Assembly: GCF_008087665.1 (NCBI RefSeq)
Contig: NZ_CP042912.1
Coordinates: 2,542,001 to 2,606,000 of the forward strand
DNA from: Mariniblastus fucicola
GTDB lineage: Bacteria; Planctomycetota; Planctomycetia; Pirellulales; Pirellulaceae
DNA length: 64,000 nucleotides
Direction: 5' to 3'
Shown one piece after another: positions 1 through 8,520 of this stretch. The first letter of the stretch is position 1. Each line of letters begins with the position of its first letter. The notes under the pieces are model-generated. The model had not been told where the DNA came from and did not search any database. It saw nothing but the letters and a program-made list of their open reading frames with translations. The translations under genes were made by a program, and so were the position numbers.

Positions 1-301
1 AAATTGATGTGCGATTCTGACGATTGCGTTCGCTTATCCAGTTGGAGTATTCGAGCGATTTATTTCAGGCAAAAACCCGCGATTTACCGGAAATAGTCTG
101 TGAAAATTTTCACGAAGTCGATACTATTTCGGGCGATTGAGCGGTCTGTTGGCGGGAGAGGTGCGCCGGTTAGGTGAAAATCTCCTCACCACCCCAAGAC
201 GAAATCGCTCACTCAAGATAGCATCCTCATTTTTAAAACAGTGGCGATTGTCGCACGACGCGACGGCTAATCTTTTCCACCACGACCGCACGGAATATTC
301 C
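1..301. other. Leader region upstream of nqrA, no gene seen
   Basis: No convincing coding region is visible. The nqrA frame is open back to position 137, but that stretch is rich in R, S and H, has no Nqr similarity, and lies before the residues where known NqrA proteins begin. The region probably holds the nqr promoter, but I could not assign -35/-10 boxes with confidence. Confidence 0.5.
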
Positions 302-1651
302 ATGCTCAAAACAATCAAAAAGGGATTGGATGTTCCAATCTCCGGGCGACCGGAACAGGATATTTCTGACGCCCCTGCCGTGGCAACGGTAGCCTTACTC
401 GGTGACGACTATGTCGGCATGAGGCCAAAATTGCTGGTTGCCGAAGGTGACAAGGTCAAAATTGGCACACCGGTTTTCGAAGACAAGAAAACGCCCGGCG
501 TCATTTTTACTTCTCCGGCCGCCGGCACGGTCAAGGAAATCAATCGCGGTGCCAAGCGACGTTTCCTTTCGCTCGTGATCGACGTCGATGGTGACGCCGC
601 GGAGTCGTTCGACAGCTTCAACGACCTTGGCAACTTGAGCCGCGATCAGGTTCAGGAGTTGCTGGTCAAGTCCGGGCTGTGGACGGCACTGCGAACGCGT
701 CCGTTCAGCAAAGTCCCGGAACCGGGCACCGAACCGCATTCGCTGTTCGTGACCGCAATCGATACAAATCCGCTGGCGGCTGAGCCCGAGTTGATCATCG
801 AATCGCAAAAGGAAAACTTTGTCAGCGGCCTGACGGTTCTGTCGAAGCTGACCGAAGGCAAGACTTACGTTTGCACTCGCGAAGACTCTCGCGTCCCGGG
901 CGAAAACGTTCCTAACGTCAGCTTTGCCCAATTCGCCGGTCCGCATCCAGCCGGCCTGGTTGGCACACACATTCACTTTCTCGATCCGGTCAACGGAAAG
1001 AAAACGGTTTGGCATATCAATTACCAGGATGTGATTGCCGTCGGGCAGCTGTTCACGACTGGCAAGCTGAATCCTGAACGAGTCATCTCGCTGGCTGGTC
1101 CTCGCGTGGAAAAACCTCGACTGCTTCGCACGCAGCTTGGTGCCTGTCTGGATCCGATTCTTGAAGGCAACGCAGATCTGGATAACGCTCGCGTTGTTTC
1201 CGGTTCCGTTTTGACGGGTCGCTCTGCAGAGGCACCGGAAAACTTTCTGGGACGATATCACAATCAGGTTTGTGTGCTCGAAGAGGGTACCAAACGTGAG
1301 TTTCTTGGGTGGCAGTTGCCTGGTCCGGACAAGTATTCGGTGACGAAAATCTACGCGGGTTCGTGGCTGAAGAAGCTGTTCCCGATGACGACCAGCAGTG
1401 GCGGATCCAAGCGAGCCATGGTTCCGATGGGGACTTACGAAAAAGTCATGCCGATGGATATCCTTCCGACGCAGTTGTTGCGTTCCATCATCGTCGGTGC
1501 TCAAACCGGCGACACGGAAGAAGCGTTGCAGTTGGGTGTTCTTGAGTTGGATGAAGAAGACCTGTCGCTGTGCACTTATGTTTGCCCGGGAAAGTACGAC
1601 TACAGTTCGATCCTGCGAGAAAACCTCACGCTCATCGAGAAAGAAGGATAA
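302..1651 (+). CDS. nqrA: Na+-translocating NADH:quinone oxidoreductase subunit A
   Basis: NqrA is the large peripheral subunit of the Na+-pumping NADH:quinone oxidoreductase, which passes electrons from NADH to ubiquinone and exports Na+. The 449-residue product beginning [15 protein letters not shown] has the standard NqrA start. The motifs [10 protein letters not shown], an early lipoyl/barrel-sandwich-like segment ([19 protein letters not shown]) and [21 protein letters not shown] near residues 360-380 match the family, and the length is normal (about 445-450). ATG 302 was chosen because the frame upstream to 137 has no family similarity. No strong Shine-Dalgarno precedes it. It is the first gene of a six-gene operon, with nqrB beginning 6 nt after its stop. 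Confidence 0.95.
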   Translation: MLKTIKKGLDVPISGRPEQDISDAPAVATVALLGDDYVGMRPKLLVAEGDKVKIGTPVFEDKKTPGVIFTSPAAGTVKEINRGAKRRFLSLVIDVDGDAAESFDSFNDLGNLSRDQVQELLVKSGLWTALRTRPFSKVPEPGTEPHSLFVTAIDTNPLAAEPELIIESQKENFVSGLTVLSKLTEGKTYVCTREDSRVPGENVPNVSFAQFAGPHPAGLVGTHIHFLDPVNGKKTVWHINYQDVIAVGQLFTTGKLNPERVISLAGPRVEKPRLLRTQLGACLDPILEGNADLDNARVVSGSVLTGRSAEAPENFLGRYHNQVCVLEEGTKREFLGWQLPGPDKYSVTKIYAGSWLKKLFPMTTSSGGSKRAMVPMGTYEKVMPMDILPTQLLRSIIVGAQTGDTEEALQLGVLELDEEDLSLCTYVCPGKYDYSSILRENLTLIEKEG

Positions 1652-1657
1652 CGGCAG

Positions 1658-2983
1658 ATGTTGAGACAAATGCTGGACAAGGTGGAGCCGCTTTTTCATA
1701 AAGGCGGACCACTGGAGAAGCTTTATCCGCTGTACGAAGCGAACGATACGTTTCTGTACACGCCGGGAGAAGTCGCGCATGGAAAGACGCACATTCGTGA
1801 TGCGATCGACACCAAGCGTATGATGAGTATGGTGATTTTGGCGCTGCTGCCGTGTATTTTCATGGCCTGCTACAACACCGGATATCAGGCTCAGAAAACA
1901 ATTGCATTGACCGGTTACACGCCGCCAATTCATGACGTTGGCGAAATGATCTGGAGCGGTTCGTGGCGTTATGCGGCTCTCGAAGCGATCGGCGTCAATG
2001 TCGCCGGGCTCGAAGGTGGTTTCCTCAGCCCCCAAAACATTTTGCCGTGCTTCATCCACGGTCTGCTGTTCTTCCTTCCGGTCTACATCGTCTGCATGGC
2101 GGTGGGCGGAACCTGCGAGCTGATTTTCAGCGTGATTCGCGGCCACGAAATCAACGAAGGATTCCTGGTGACGGGGATGCTGTTCCCGTTGACGCTGCCT
2201 GCAACGATTCCGCTGTGGCAAGTCGCAGTCGGCATCGCGTTCGGTGTCGTGATCGGTAAAGAGATCTTCGGCGGAACGGGCAAGAACTTCCTCAACCCGG
2301 CTTTGACGGCCAGAGCGTTTTTGTACTTCGCCTATCCCAAGCAAATCAGTGGCGACAAAGTTTGGACGGCGGTCGGAACGTTCGGCGAAACGGCGACCTC
2401 GGATGCTGTCGATGGCTATTCCGGGGCGACGATGCTGGGCTATGTTGCCAACGCAAAAGAAGGCACCGTTTCAGAAGTCATCACTCAAATGGGTGTGGAT
2501 ACGACTTCGGCGACGGATTGGTGGAGTTGCTTCATTGGAAACATTCACGGATCGATGGGCGAAACCAGTACGCTGGCTTGTCTGATCGGTGCGGTGATCC
2601 TGATCGCAACGGGTGTTGGTTCGTGGCGTACGATGGCAGGTGTCGTCGGCGGCATGGTGGCGTTCTCCGGTTTGCTGGCGATGCTTGGATTTGACTCGCC
2701 GATCATGAACCTTGGGCCGCAATGGCATCTGGTGATCGGTGGCTTCGCCTTCGGCACCGTGTTTATGTCGACCGACCCGGTTTCGTCGGCGATGACGAAC
2801 AGTGGACGGATCTACTACGGAGTGTTAATCGGCTTCCTGACGATTCTGGTGCGGGCAATCAACCCGGCGTTTCCGGAAGGCATCATGCTTGCGATCCTGT
2901 TCGCGAACGTTTTTGCTCCGCTGATCGACTGGTTTGTAGTCCAACGCAATATCAAGCGAAGGGAGGCTCGTTATGCCACTTGA
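1658..2983 (+). CDS. nqrB: Na+-translocating NADH:quinone oxidoreductase subunit B
   Basis: NqrB is an integral membrane subunit that carries covalent FMN on a threonine and non-covalent riboflavin, and forms part of the Na+ path. The 441-residue product has many hydrophobic segments, with a soluble N-terminal arm of about 50 residues. The SGAT flavinylation motif is at residues 255-258, so Thr258 is the predicted FMN site, and [17 protein letters not shown] (about 205-221) is typical of the NqrB/RnfD family. The start ATG lies 6 nt after nqrA and the 3' end overlaps nqrC by 11 nt, indicating translational coupling. The FMN transferase ApbE that loads this site is not in the window. Confidence 0.96.
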   Translation: MLRQMLDKVEPLFHKGGPLEKLYPLYEANDTFLYTPGEVAHGKTHIRDAIDTKRMMSMVILALLPCIFMACYNTGYQAQKTIALTGYTPPIHDVGEMIWSGSWRYAALEAIGVNVAGLEGGFLSPQNILPCFIHGLLFFLPVYIVCMAVGGTCELIFSVIRGHEINEGFLVTGMLFPLTLPATIPLWQVAVGIAFGVVIGKEIFGGTGKNFLNPALTARAFLYFAYPKQISGDKVWTAVGTFGETATSDAVDGYSGATMLGYVANAKEGTVSEVITQMGVDTTSATDWWSCFIGNIHGSMGETSTLACLIGAVILIATGVGSWRTMAGVVGGMVAFSGLLAMLGFDSPIMNLGPQWHLVIGGFAFGTVFMSTDPVSSAMTNSGRIYYGVLIGFLTILVRAINPAFPEGIMLAILFANVFAPLIDWFVVQRNIKRREARYAT

Positions 2984-3866
2984 GAACCTTAAAAAGAACA
3001 AGGACAACCCGATCAACACGGCGATTGTTGCCGGAGCGTTGTGTCTGGTTTGTGCTCTGATCGTTTCCACAGCGGCGTCGTCGCTGAAGACGATTCAGGA
3101 AGACAATATTGCGATCGACAGGAAGAAAAACCTGTTGGCTGTGACGAAGTTTCCAGCCGAATCGATGGCGGATAGCCAATCGATTTTGGATACGTTCGAA
3201 AAGAACTTCACCACGATCATCATCGACATGGAGACTGGCGAAGAGGCTCCTGATGAGGCGCTCAAGGCCATGCAGTCGATTGGCAAGACTTGGGACACCA
3301 AAGATGAATTGGAGAAGAAATACGACCAGTTCACGATTGCCAAAACGAAGCGTGACGCTGTCGCCGACGAGATCACGGGCGAAGACAAGGCCAACATCAA
3401 GTATCGCGAGAAGTACTCTTTCGTTTACATCCTCAACGATTCGGACGGGAACCCAAAGACTTACGTTTTCCCCGTTCGTGGTTACGGGCTGTGGTCGATG
3501 ATGCACGGCTACCTTGCGGTCAAGCCGGACTTTCAAACAATTGAAGGGCTTGTGTTCTATGACCAGGCAGAAACACCTGGCTTGGGCGGCGAAGTCAAAA
3601 GCGAGAAGTTCAAAAGTCAGTGGCCTGGCAAAGAAATTTACGGCGAGGACGGCGAGGTCCAGATCAAGGTGATCAAGAACGCGGATACTTCTTACAAGCA
3701 CGCCGTTGACGCTCTTTCGGGAGCCACGATTACTTCCAATGGAGTGACTTACGCTCTGGAGTACTGGTTGGGACCAGAAGGGTTCAAGCCATTCATCGAA
3801 CGCAGAAAAGCTTCCTCTGGCAGCTCGGATACCGCGGATCAGGAAACAGGAGTTGGAAATGGCTAA
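2973..3866 (+). CDS. nqrC: Na+-translocating NADH:quinone oxidoreductase subunit C
   Basis: NqrC carries the second covalently bound FMN, on the outer face of the membrane. The 297-residue product has one N-terminal membrane anchor (about residues 16-36). Its periplasmic domain contains the FMN-binding motif SGATITSNG, with Thr252 as the predicted attachment site. Upstream of this, [19 protein letters not shown] and [12 protein letters not shown] match the FMN_bind family. The length is slightly above the ~260 residues of the Vibrio protein. The gene begins inside the nqrB end (11-nt overlap), and its stop overlaps the nqrD start by 8 nt. Confidence 0.95.
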   Translation: MPLENLKKNKDNPINTAIVAGALCLVCALIVSTAASSLKTIQEDNIAIDRKKNLLAVTKFPAESMADSQSILDTFEKNFTTIIIDMETGEEAPDEALKAMQSIGKTWDTKDELEKKYDQFTIAKTKRDAVADEITGEDKANIKYREKYSFVYILNDSDGNPKTYVFPVRGYGLWSMMHGYLAVKPDFQTIEGLVFYDQAETPGLGGEVKSEKFKSQWPGKEIYGEDGEVQIKVIKNADTSYKHAVDALSGATITSNGVTYALEYWLGPEGFKPFIERRKASSGSSDTADQETGVGNG

Positions 3867-4488
3867 AGCAAAAACAACCGCCGAGCTGATTACCGAACCA
3901 GTCTTTGACAACAATCCGATCGCGTTGCAGGTCCTTGGTATTTGCAGTGCCCTGGCTGTAACGACTCAGCTGACAACTTCGGTCACGATGGCTTTGGCTG
4001 TGATCGTGGTGACGGCGTGCTCCAGTGCAGCAGTTGCTCTGATTCGTGAGTACATCCCGTCGAGCATTCGGATCATTTGCCAGATGACGATCATCGCATC
4101 GATGGTCATTCTGGTGGATCAGTTTCTACGAGCTTTCTTTTACGACCTCAGCAAAGAGCTTTCGGTTTTCGTTGGCCTGATCATTACGAACTGCATCGTG
4201 ATGGGCCGCGCGGAAGGCTTTGCGATGAAGAACAATCCGATCGCCAGTTTCTGGGACGGACTTGGAAACGGACTTGGCTACGGTTTGATCCTGGTCGTCG
4301 TCGGTTTCTTCCGTGAATTGCTTGGCAGCGGGAAGCTGTTCGGATTCACAGTGTTGCCACTTAAAGGCGACGGTGGCTGGTACGAGCCGAACGGTTTGAT
4401 GCTGCTTTCGCCAAGTGCGTTCTTCATCATCGGAATATTCATTTGGGTTCTGCGAACCTACAAGCCTGAACAGATTGAGGCGAACTAA
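3859..4488 (+). CDS. nqrD: Na+-translocating NADH:quinone oxidoreductase subunit D
   Basis: NqrD is a small polytopic membrane subunit related to RnfE. The product is about 209 residues, almost wholly hydrophobic, and has the family signature [16 protein letters not shown] in the middle and a conserved GNGLGYG segment. A TTG at 3853 is also in frame, but ATG 3859 is preferred because GGAG at 3849-3852 lies 6 nt upstream of it. The start overlaps the nqrC stop by 8 nt, and the stop shares a base with the nqrE start (TAATG), so the gene is tightly coupled on both sides. Confidence 0.94.
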   Translation: MAKAKTTAELITEPVFDNNPIALQVLGICSALAVTTQLTTSVTMALAVIVVTACSSAAVALIREYIPSSIRIICQMTIIASMVILVDQFLRAFFYDLSKELSVFVGLIITNCIVMGRAEGFAMKNNPIASFWDGLGNGLGYGLILVVVGFFRELLGSGKLFGFTVLPLKGDGGWYEPNGLMLLSPSAFFIIGIFIWVLRTYKPEQIEAN

Positions 4489-5090
4489 TGTTTGATGTAA
4501 ATCCTGCTGAACTGATAACGCTGTTTCTCAAATCAGCGTTCGTCGACAACCTGGCATTGGCCTATTTCCTTGGCATGTGCACGTTCCTGGCGGTTTCCAA
4601 GAATGTGAAAACGGCCCTCGGTTTGGGTGCGGCTGTGATTGCCGTTCAGGTAATTACGGTTCCTGTTAACTGGGTCATCAAGGAAGCCTTCCTGAAAGAA
4701 ACCGGACTGGTCGGCGTGAACCTGATGTTCCTGAACCTGATTTGCTACATCGGAGTGATAGCGGCGATCGTTCAGATTCTGGAAATGTTCCTCGACAAGT
4801 TCTTTCCAGCTCTGTTCAACCAGCTTGGAATTTTCCTTCCGCTGATCACCGTGAACTGTGCGATTCTGGGCGGAACCCTGTTTATGGAACAACGCGATTA
4901 CAACTTTCCCGAAGCCGTCGTGTTCGGACTCGGCAGTGGCTTCGGCTGGGCTGCTGCGATCGCAGGCTTGGCGGGTATCCGTGAAAAGCTTCGCTATTCG
5001 GATGTGCCACCGGGACTTCGCGGTCTGGGCATTACGTTCATCATTGTTGGACTGATGGCCCTTGGATTCCAGGCGTTCCTTGGTATCTAG
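4488..5090 (+). CDS. nqrE: Na+-translocating NADH:quinone oxidoreductase subunit E
   Basis: NqrE is the membrane subunit that pairs with NqrD (RnfA-like). In current structures an iron centre lies between the two. The 200-residue product has about six hydrophobic helices and the family motifs [12 protein letters not shown] near residues 28-39 and VNCAILGG (about 122-129), which include the conserved cysteines. It ends with the usual [10 protein letters not shown] segment. It overlaps nqrD by 1 nt (TAATG) and is followed by a 63-nt gap before nqrF, the only sizeable gap in the operon. Confidence 0.95.
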   Translation: MFDVNPAELITLFLKSAFVDNLALAYFLGMCTFLAVSKNVKTALGLGAAVIAVQVITVPVNWVIKEAFLKETGLVGVNLMFLNLICYIGVIAAIVQILEMFLDKFFPALFNQLGIFLPLITVNCAILGGTLFMEQRDYNFPEAVVFGLGSGFGWAAAIAGLAGIREKLRYSDVPPGLRGLGITFIIVGLMALGFQAFLGI

Positions 5091-5153
5091 TTTTTCGCGT
5101 TCTCCAGTTTCCTCGCAATTTTCAACCTTCGAACTTTGGTTGGTTAAAAAGTC

Positions 5154-6380
5154 ATGATGCCTTCAATTTTCTTTGGCGTACTCGTTTTCACCTTGGTCAT
5201 TCTGGCGTTGGTTGGGCTGATCTTGCTTGCTCGCAATTCCCTGGTGAATACGGGTGAAGTCAAAATCATGGTCAACGGTCAGCGTGAGATCGAAGTTCCT
5301 GCCGGCGGCAAACTGATGGGAGCACTCGCTGAAGGAGGCATTCTTGTGTCTTCGGCTTGCGGCGGTGGCGGTACCTGTGCTCAGTGCAAAGTCAAAGTCC
5401 TGTCCGGTGGCGGAGATATTCTGGACACCGAAAAAGGGCACATCAACAAAGGCGAAGCCCGCGAAGGCTGCCGTCTTTCATGTCAGGTGGCGGTCAAGCA
5501 GGACATGGAAGTCGAAGTTCCAGAAGAAGCGTTCGAAACCAAGAAGTGGGAATGCACCGTTCGCTCGAACGATAACGTCGCGACGTTCATTAAAGAGCTT
5601 GTGCTCGAGTTGCCAGAAGGCGAAGACGTCGATTTCAAAGCTGGTGGCTACATTCAGATCGAATGCCCACCTCACACCGTTCACTACAAAGACTTCGACA
5701 TCCAGGACGAATATCATCCGGATTGGGACAAGTACAACGTTTGGCGTTACACCTCAGTTGTCGACGAAACCGTTGTTCGTGCTTACTCGATGGCCAACTA
5801 CCCGGGCGAAAAGGGCATCATCATGCTCAACGTTCGTGTCGCTTCGCCGCCGCCACGTGCTCCGGAAGACACGCCACCGGGAAAGATGTCGTCATACATT
5901 TTCAACCTGAAACCGGGCGACAAAGTCACGATCTCAGGACCTTACGGTGAGTTCTTCATCAAGGAAACGGAAGCGGAGATGCTGTACGTTGGTGGTGGTG
6001 CCGGTATGGCTCCGCTGCGAAGTCATATCTTCGAGCTGTTCAAGAACCTCAAGACCGGTCGCAAAGTTTCGTACTGGTACGGCGGTCGTAGCCTTCGCGA
6101 GTTGTTCTACATTGACGAATTCCGTCAGATCGAAAAAGACTTCCCGAACTTCACGTTCAACCTGGCTCTTTCCGAGCCGTTACCGGAAGACAATTGGACC
6201 GGGATGACCGGTTTCATTCACCAGGTCGTCATCGACAACTACTTGAAAGACCATCCTGCTCCGGAAGACATCGAGTACTACTTCTGTGGTCCTCCGATGA
6301 TGAACAAGTGCGTGATGCAGATGTGCGAAGAGTTCGGTGTCGAGCCTGAGAACATCTCCTTCGACGACTTCGGCGGATAA
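5154..6380 (+). CDS. nqrF: Na+-translocating NADH:quinone oxidoreductase subunit F
   Basis: NqrF is the NADH-oxidising entry subunit. The 408-residue product has an N-terminal membrane helix (about 4-27), a [2Fe-2S] ferredoxin domain with cysteines 69, 75, 78 and 110, a flavodoxin-reductase-like FAD domain (RAYSMANYP at about 220-228) and an NADH domain ([12 protein letters not shown], then CGPPMMN near the end). Domain order and length match characterised NqrF. Two adjacent ATGs (5154 and 5157) could serve as the start. A strong intrinsic terminator 28 nt downstream ends the operon. Confidence 0.96.
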   Translation: MMPSIFFGVLVFTLVILALVGLILLARNSLVNTGEVKIMVNGQREIEVPAGGKLMGALAEGGILVSSACGGGGTCAQCKVKVLSGGGDILDTEKGHINKGEAREGCRLSCQVAVKQDMEVEVPEEAFETKKWECTVRSNDNVATFIKELVLELPEGEDVDFKAGGYIQIECPPHTVHYKDFDIQDEYHPDWDKYNVWRYTSVVDETVVRAYSMANYPGEKGIIMLNVRVASPPPRAPEDTPPGKMSSYIFNLKPGDKVTISGPYGEFFIKETEAEMLYVGGGAGMAPLRSHIFELFKNLKTGRKVSYWYGGRSLRELFYIDEFRQIEKDFPNFTFNLALSEPLPEDNWTGMTGFIHQVVIDNYLKDHPAPEDIEYYFCGPPMMNKCVMQMCEEFGVEPENISFDDFGG

Positions 6381-6408
6381 CCTGCCTGAATTTACAGACG
6401 TAACACAG

Positions 6409-6439
6409 AATGGCGGCCTGAGAGGGCCGCCATTTTTTT
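6409..6439 (+). terminator. Rho-independent terminator of the nqr operon
   Basis: A perfect 10-bp inverted repeat (AATGGCGGCC at 6409-6418 and its complement at 6425-6434) with a 6-nt loop is followed by a run of T to 6439. It lies 28 nt after the nqrF stop and on the correct strand. Confidence 0.9.
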
Positions 6440-6470
6440 GTGCACGACTTTCGACGTTTGAGTTTGACGC

Positions 6471-6608
6471 TCCAGGCACTGTTTGGTAGATCTGAGCGGC
6501 AAGGCGCTAGCCGCCGTTCCGTTGCGCTTTTTAACGGCGGCTAGCGCCTTGCCGCTCATGTTTGGCCACGTTGATGACATGAAAATCAATTGTCAAACAG
6601 TGCCTGGA
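6471..6608. mobile_element. Palindromic MITE/REP-like element, copy 1
   Basis: A 138-bp unit bounded by perfect 15-bp terminal inverted repeats (TCCAGGCACTGTTTG at 6471-6485 and its complement at 6594-6608). Inside is a perfect 26-bp inverted repeat (6493-6518 and 6533-6558, 14-nt loop) that forms a very stable hairpin. It encodes no protein. A second copy lies at 16178-16316, with about 19 differences over ~139 aligned positions by hand alignment. The right end overlaps the 3' end of the PEP-CTERM gene and supplies its last residues and stop. No clear target duplication flanks this copy. It could be a non-autonomous IS derivative or a REP-type element. No transposase is in the window. Confidence 0.75.
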
Positions 6609-7608
6609 TTTGCCGACGTCGTCGCAAGATCAGAACGCTCGTCAACAAGTTGAGCACGACCAACGAGGAAGGTTCGGGAACGGCTGAGAATTGATAGTTG
6701 ATGCCTTGTGACGATGTGTAGCTTGGAGCTGCCATGGGGTTCATGTTTTCATCATAGAAATTCAACTGTAGGTTCGCAGTGGACATGAAGTCATGAGAGA
6801 TGCTTGATTCGGCCCACAGAGCATCCACGTTGTAGATTCGTGTACGGGCGAGCTCATCCCAGCCAATGCTGAGGGTGAAGGATGCCGGATCCCCGAGCAA
6901 TGGGATAATTGCGGGCTGGGAGAGAGAATCGACTGTTAGCGAATTCGTTTTCGACTTTGGATCGAATCCAGCAATCTCTTCATTCAGCGTATCGCTACTT
7001 GAGACTTGATCGCCGTCCGTAAAAAACAGATCTGCAACTGCGTCCGGTTCCCACGACAAAAACGTTCTCAGGTTCGAATGAGTCTCGATTCCGGCGGAAG
7101 ATTCGTCCTGTGAATCCAATCTCAGTTCATGCAACATCGATCCGTCGTATCCGATGCTTATTTCCATGAATCCAAAACTGTTGTCATTGATGTTGATGAC
7201 GTCCTGAATGAAAGCTTCGGTGTTTCCCTCGAGCGTGTACTCACCCCAGCCATAGTCACTGCCGTTGTAGCCGATGAGGCTCAAGTCGACATCCATGCTG
7301 GACGTAATCTTTCCGCTTGCGGCATCGAGGTTAAACACTGACTGCACTGTCGAAGTATCAACGAGCTGATTCATTGCGCCATCCAGGCTGGCTGAGAGAT
7401 ATCCAGTGTCCGAAAACTCGGAGTCGTCGAGGCTGTCCGAGATATCGTTGGTGCCATTCGATATCGTGTATTCCGAATCTATGTAAGTAACTACGTTGCG
7501 CGGTAGAGAAATCTGAGCGGACACCGTCGTCGGCGTGAAAAGTGCGATCGCAGTCAATGTGGCGATGCCGTGCAGCATCGGTGATCTGTGGATATTCAGA
7601 AATTTCAT
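6586..7608 (-). CDS. PEP-CTERM sorting-domain protein, function unknown
   Basis: A secreted 340-residue protein with an N-terminal signal peptide (hydrophobic GIATLTAIALF, cleavage near VSA-Q) and a C-terminal PEP-CTERM sorting signal: VPEP at 310-313, a hydrophobic helix, then RRRR. Such proteins are handled by exosortases, which cleave the C-terminal signal. The central region is rich in D, S, N and T and resembles a generic planctomycete beta-rich surface protein, with no recognised catalytic motif. ATG 7608 fits the signal peptide better than the upstream in-frame start at 7674. The last residues after the basic cluster (ALFDN and the stop) are encoded inside repeat element copy 1, so the natural C-terminus has been altered. 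No exosortase gene is in the window. Confidence 0.75.
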   Translation of the reverse strand: MKFLNIHRSPMLHGIATLTAIALFTPTTVSAQISLPRNVVTYIDSEYTISNGTNDISDSLDDSEFSDTGYLSASLDGAMNQLVDTSTVQSVFNLDAASGKITSSMDVDLSLIGYNGSDYGWGEYTLEGNTEAFIQDVININDNSFGFMEISIGYDGSMLHELRLDSQDESSAGIETHSNLRTFLSWEPDAVADLFFTDGDQVSSSDTLNEEIAGFDPKSKTNSLTVDSLSQPAIIPLLGDPASFTLSIGWDELARTRIYNVDALWAESSISHDFMSTANLQLNFYDENMNPMAAPSYTSSQGINYQFSAVPEPSSLVVLNLLTSVLILRRRRQIQALFDN

Positions 7609-7845
7609 GGTCTTCCTTACTGAGTCTAAGTCGTTCGCGATTGCGAGCAGAAATGTGGTCCAACGAAAGACCACGACCTACGCGGTTCATAGGAATTGAT
7701 GCCGGACAGTAAGTATTTGGCCAAAGATTCTTGTCGATTGACGATTCCACGTTCGAAAAGCCTGTATTCGCCCCGCAAAAAAGATAAGAAATTGTTGGCA
7801 AAAACGAGCTCCAATTGGCATCATGAATGAAGCGGAGGATGTGTA
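7609..7845. other. Divergent intergenic region between the PEP-CTERM and sigma factor genes
   Basis: This 237-nt gap separates two divergent genes and should hold both promoters. No convincing gene or RNA is seen. The GGAGG at 7834-7838 is the likely ribosome binding site of the sigma factor. Confidence 0.45.
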
Positions 7846-8520
7846 TTGGAGTTGGTGGGAACAATGGAAGAGCAAACCGGGGTGCCCGATACCGCGGCTC
7901 AGCCCGCGGTATCGGCGATTGAGGTCAGTTCGATAACGTTGCTGATTCGCGAAGCACGCGACGGAAATGCGGACGCGCGCGCGAAGGTGCTTCGCCAGCT
8001 TCAACCTTATGTCATCTCCATGGCCTCCCGGCACAATGCGGACTGGTTTCGGAACAAGCATGGCGTGTCTGACATCGTGCAACAGTCCTTCGTCAAAGTC
8101 ATCGAAAACTTTGAAAGCTTTCGCGGATCATCAAGCGCCGAGTTTCGCGGTTGGCTAAAAACGCTGGTCATCAACGAGATTCGGCAAATCAACCGTGAGC
8201 TCAACCGTCAGCGCCGGGACGTTAAACGGGAACGCTCTCTTGATGGTGCGGCATCGGGGCCGGGAAGCAATGTCGTGCTCGAAGATCCGACACCTGCCAG
8301 CAATGCGATTCGCAATGAACAGCTTGCTCAATTGCAAACGGTGATCAATGAATTGGACGAATTTCCAAAGCAGGTTGTTCAGTTGCGTGCGTTTGAGAAA
8401 CTTTCGTTTCGCGAGATCGCCAATAAACTAAATCGTTCCCAGGATGCGATCACCAAAACCTGGTACCGAACGTTGATACGGCTGCAAAAACGCATGGTAA
8501 AAGCCGAGGAAGATGAATGA
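7846..8520 (+). CDS. ECF-type RNA polymerase sigma factor paired with a Ser/Thr kinase
   Basis: A sigma-70 family ECF factor of 224 residues. Region 2 is seen in GVSDIVQQSFVKVIENFESFRG and the following FRGWLKTLVINEIRQINREL. Region 4 is the helix-turn-helix stretch FPKQVVQLRAFEKLSFREIANKL near residues 170-195. It should direct RNA polymerase to a small regulon. The start is taken as TTG 7846 because GGAGG (7834-7838) lies 7 nt upstream. ATG 7864 is an alternative with a weaker site. The stop overlaps the kinase ATG by 4 nt, so the two are co-translated. In planctomycetes such ECF factors are often controlled by the neighbouring kinase rather than by an anti-sigma factor, which I infer here too. 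Confidence 0.88.
   Translation: MELVGTMEEQTGVPDTAAQPAVSAIEVSSITLLIREARDGNADARAKVLRQLQPYVISMASRHNADWFRNKHGVSDIVQQSFVKVIENFESFRGSSSAEFRGWLKTLVINEIRQINRELNRQRRDVKRERSLDGAASGPGSNVVLEDPTPASNAIRNEQLAQLQTVINELDEFPKQVVQLRAFEKLSFREIANKLNRSQDAITKTWYRTLIRLQKRMVKAEEDE

Noticed and set aside
137-301. N-terminal extension of nqrA
   Set aside because: Open in frame but with no family similarity. Known NqrA proteins begin at the [11 protein letters not shown]-type start.
395-2344. 649-aa open frame on the minus strand opposite nqrA and nqrB
   Set aside because: It lies antisense to well-supported nqr genes, and its product is rich in R, Q, H and D with no recognised family. Treated as a shadow frame.
2952-3914. 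320-aa minus-strand open frame opposite nqrC
   Set aside because: Antisense to nqrC, low-complexity composition and no motif.
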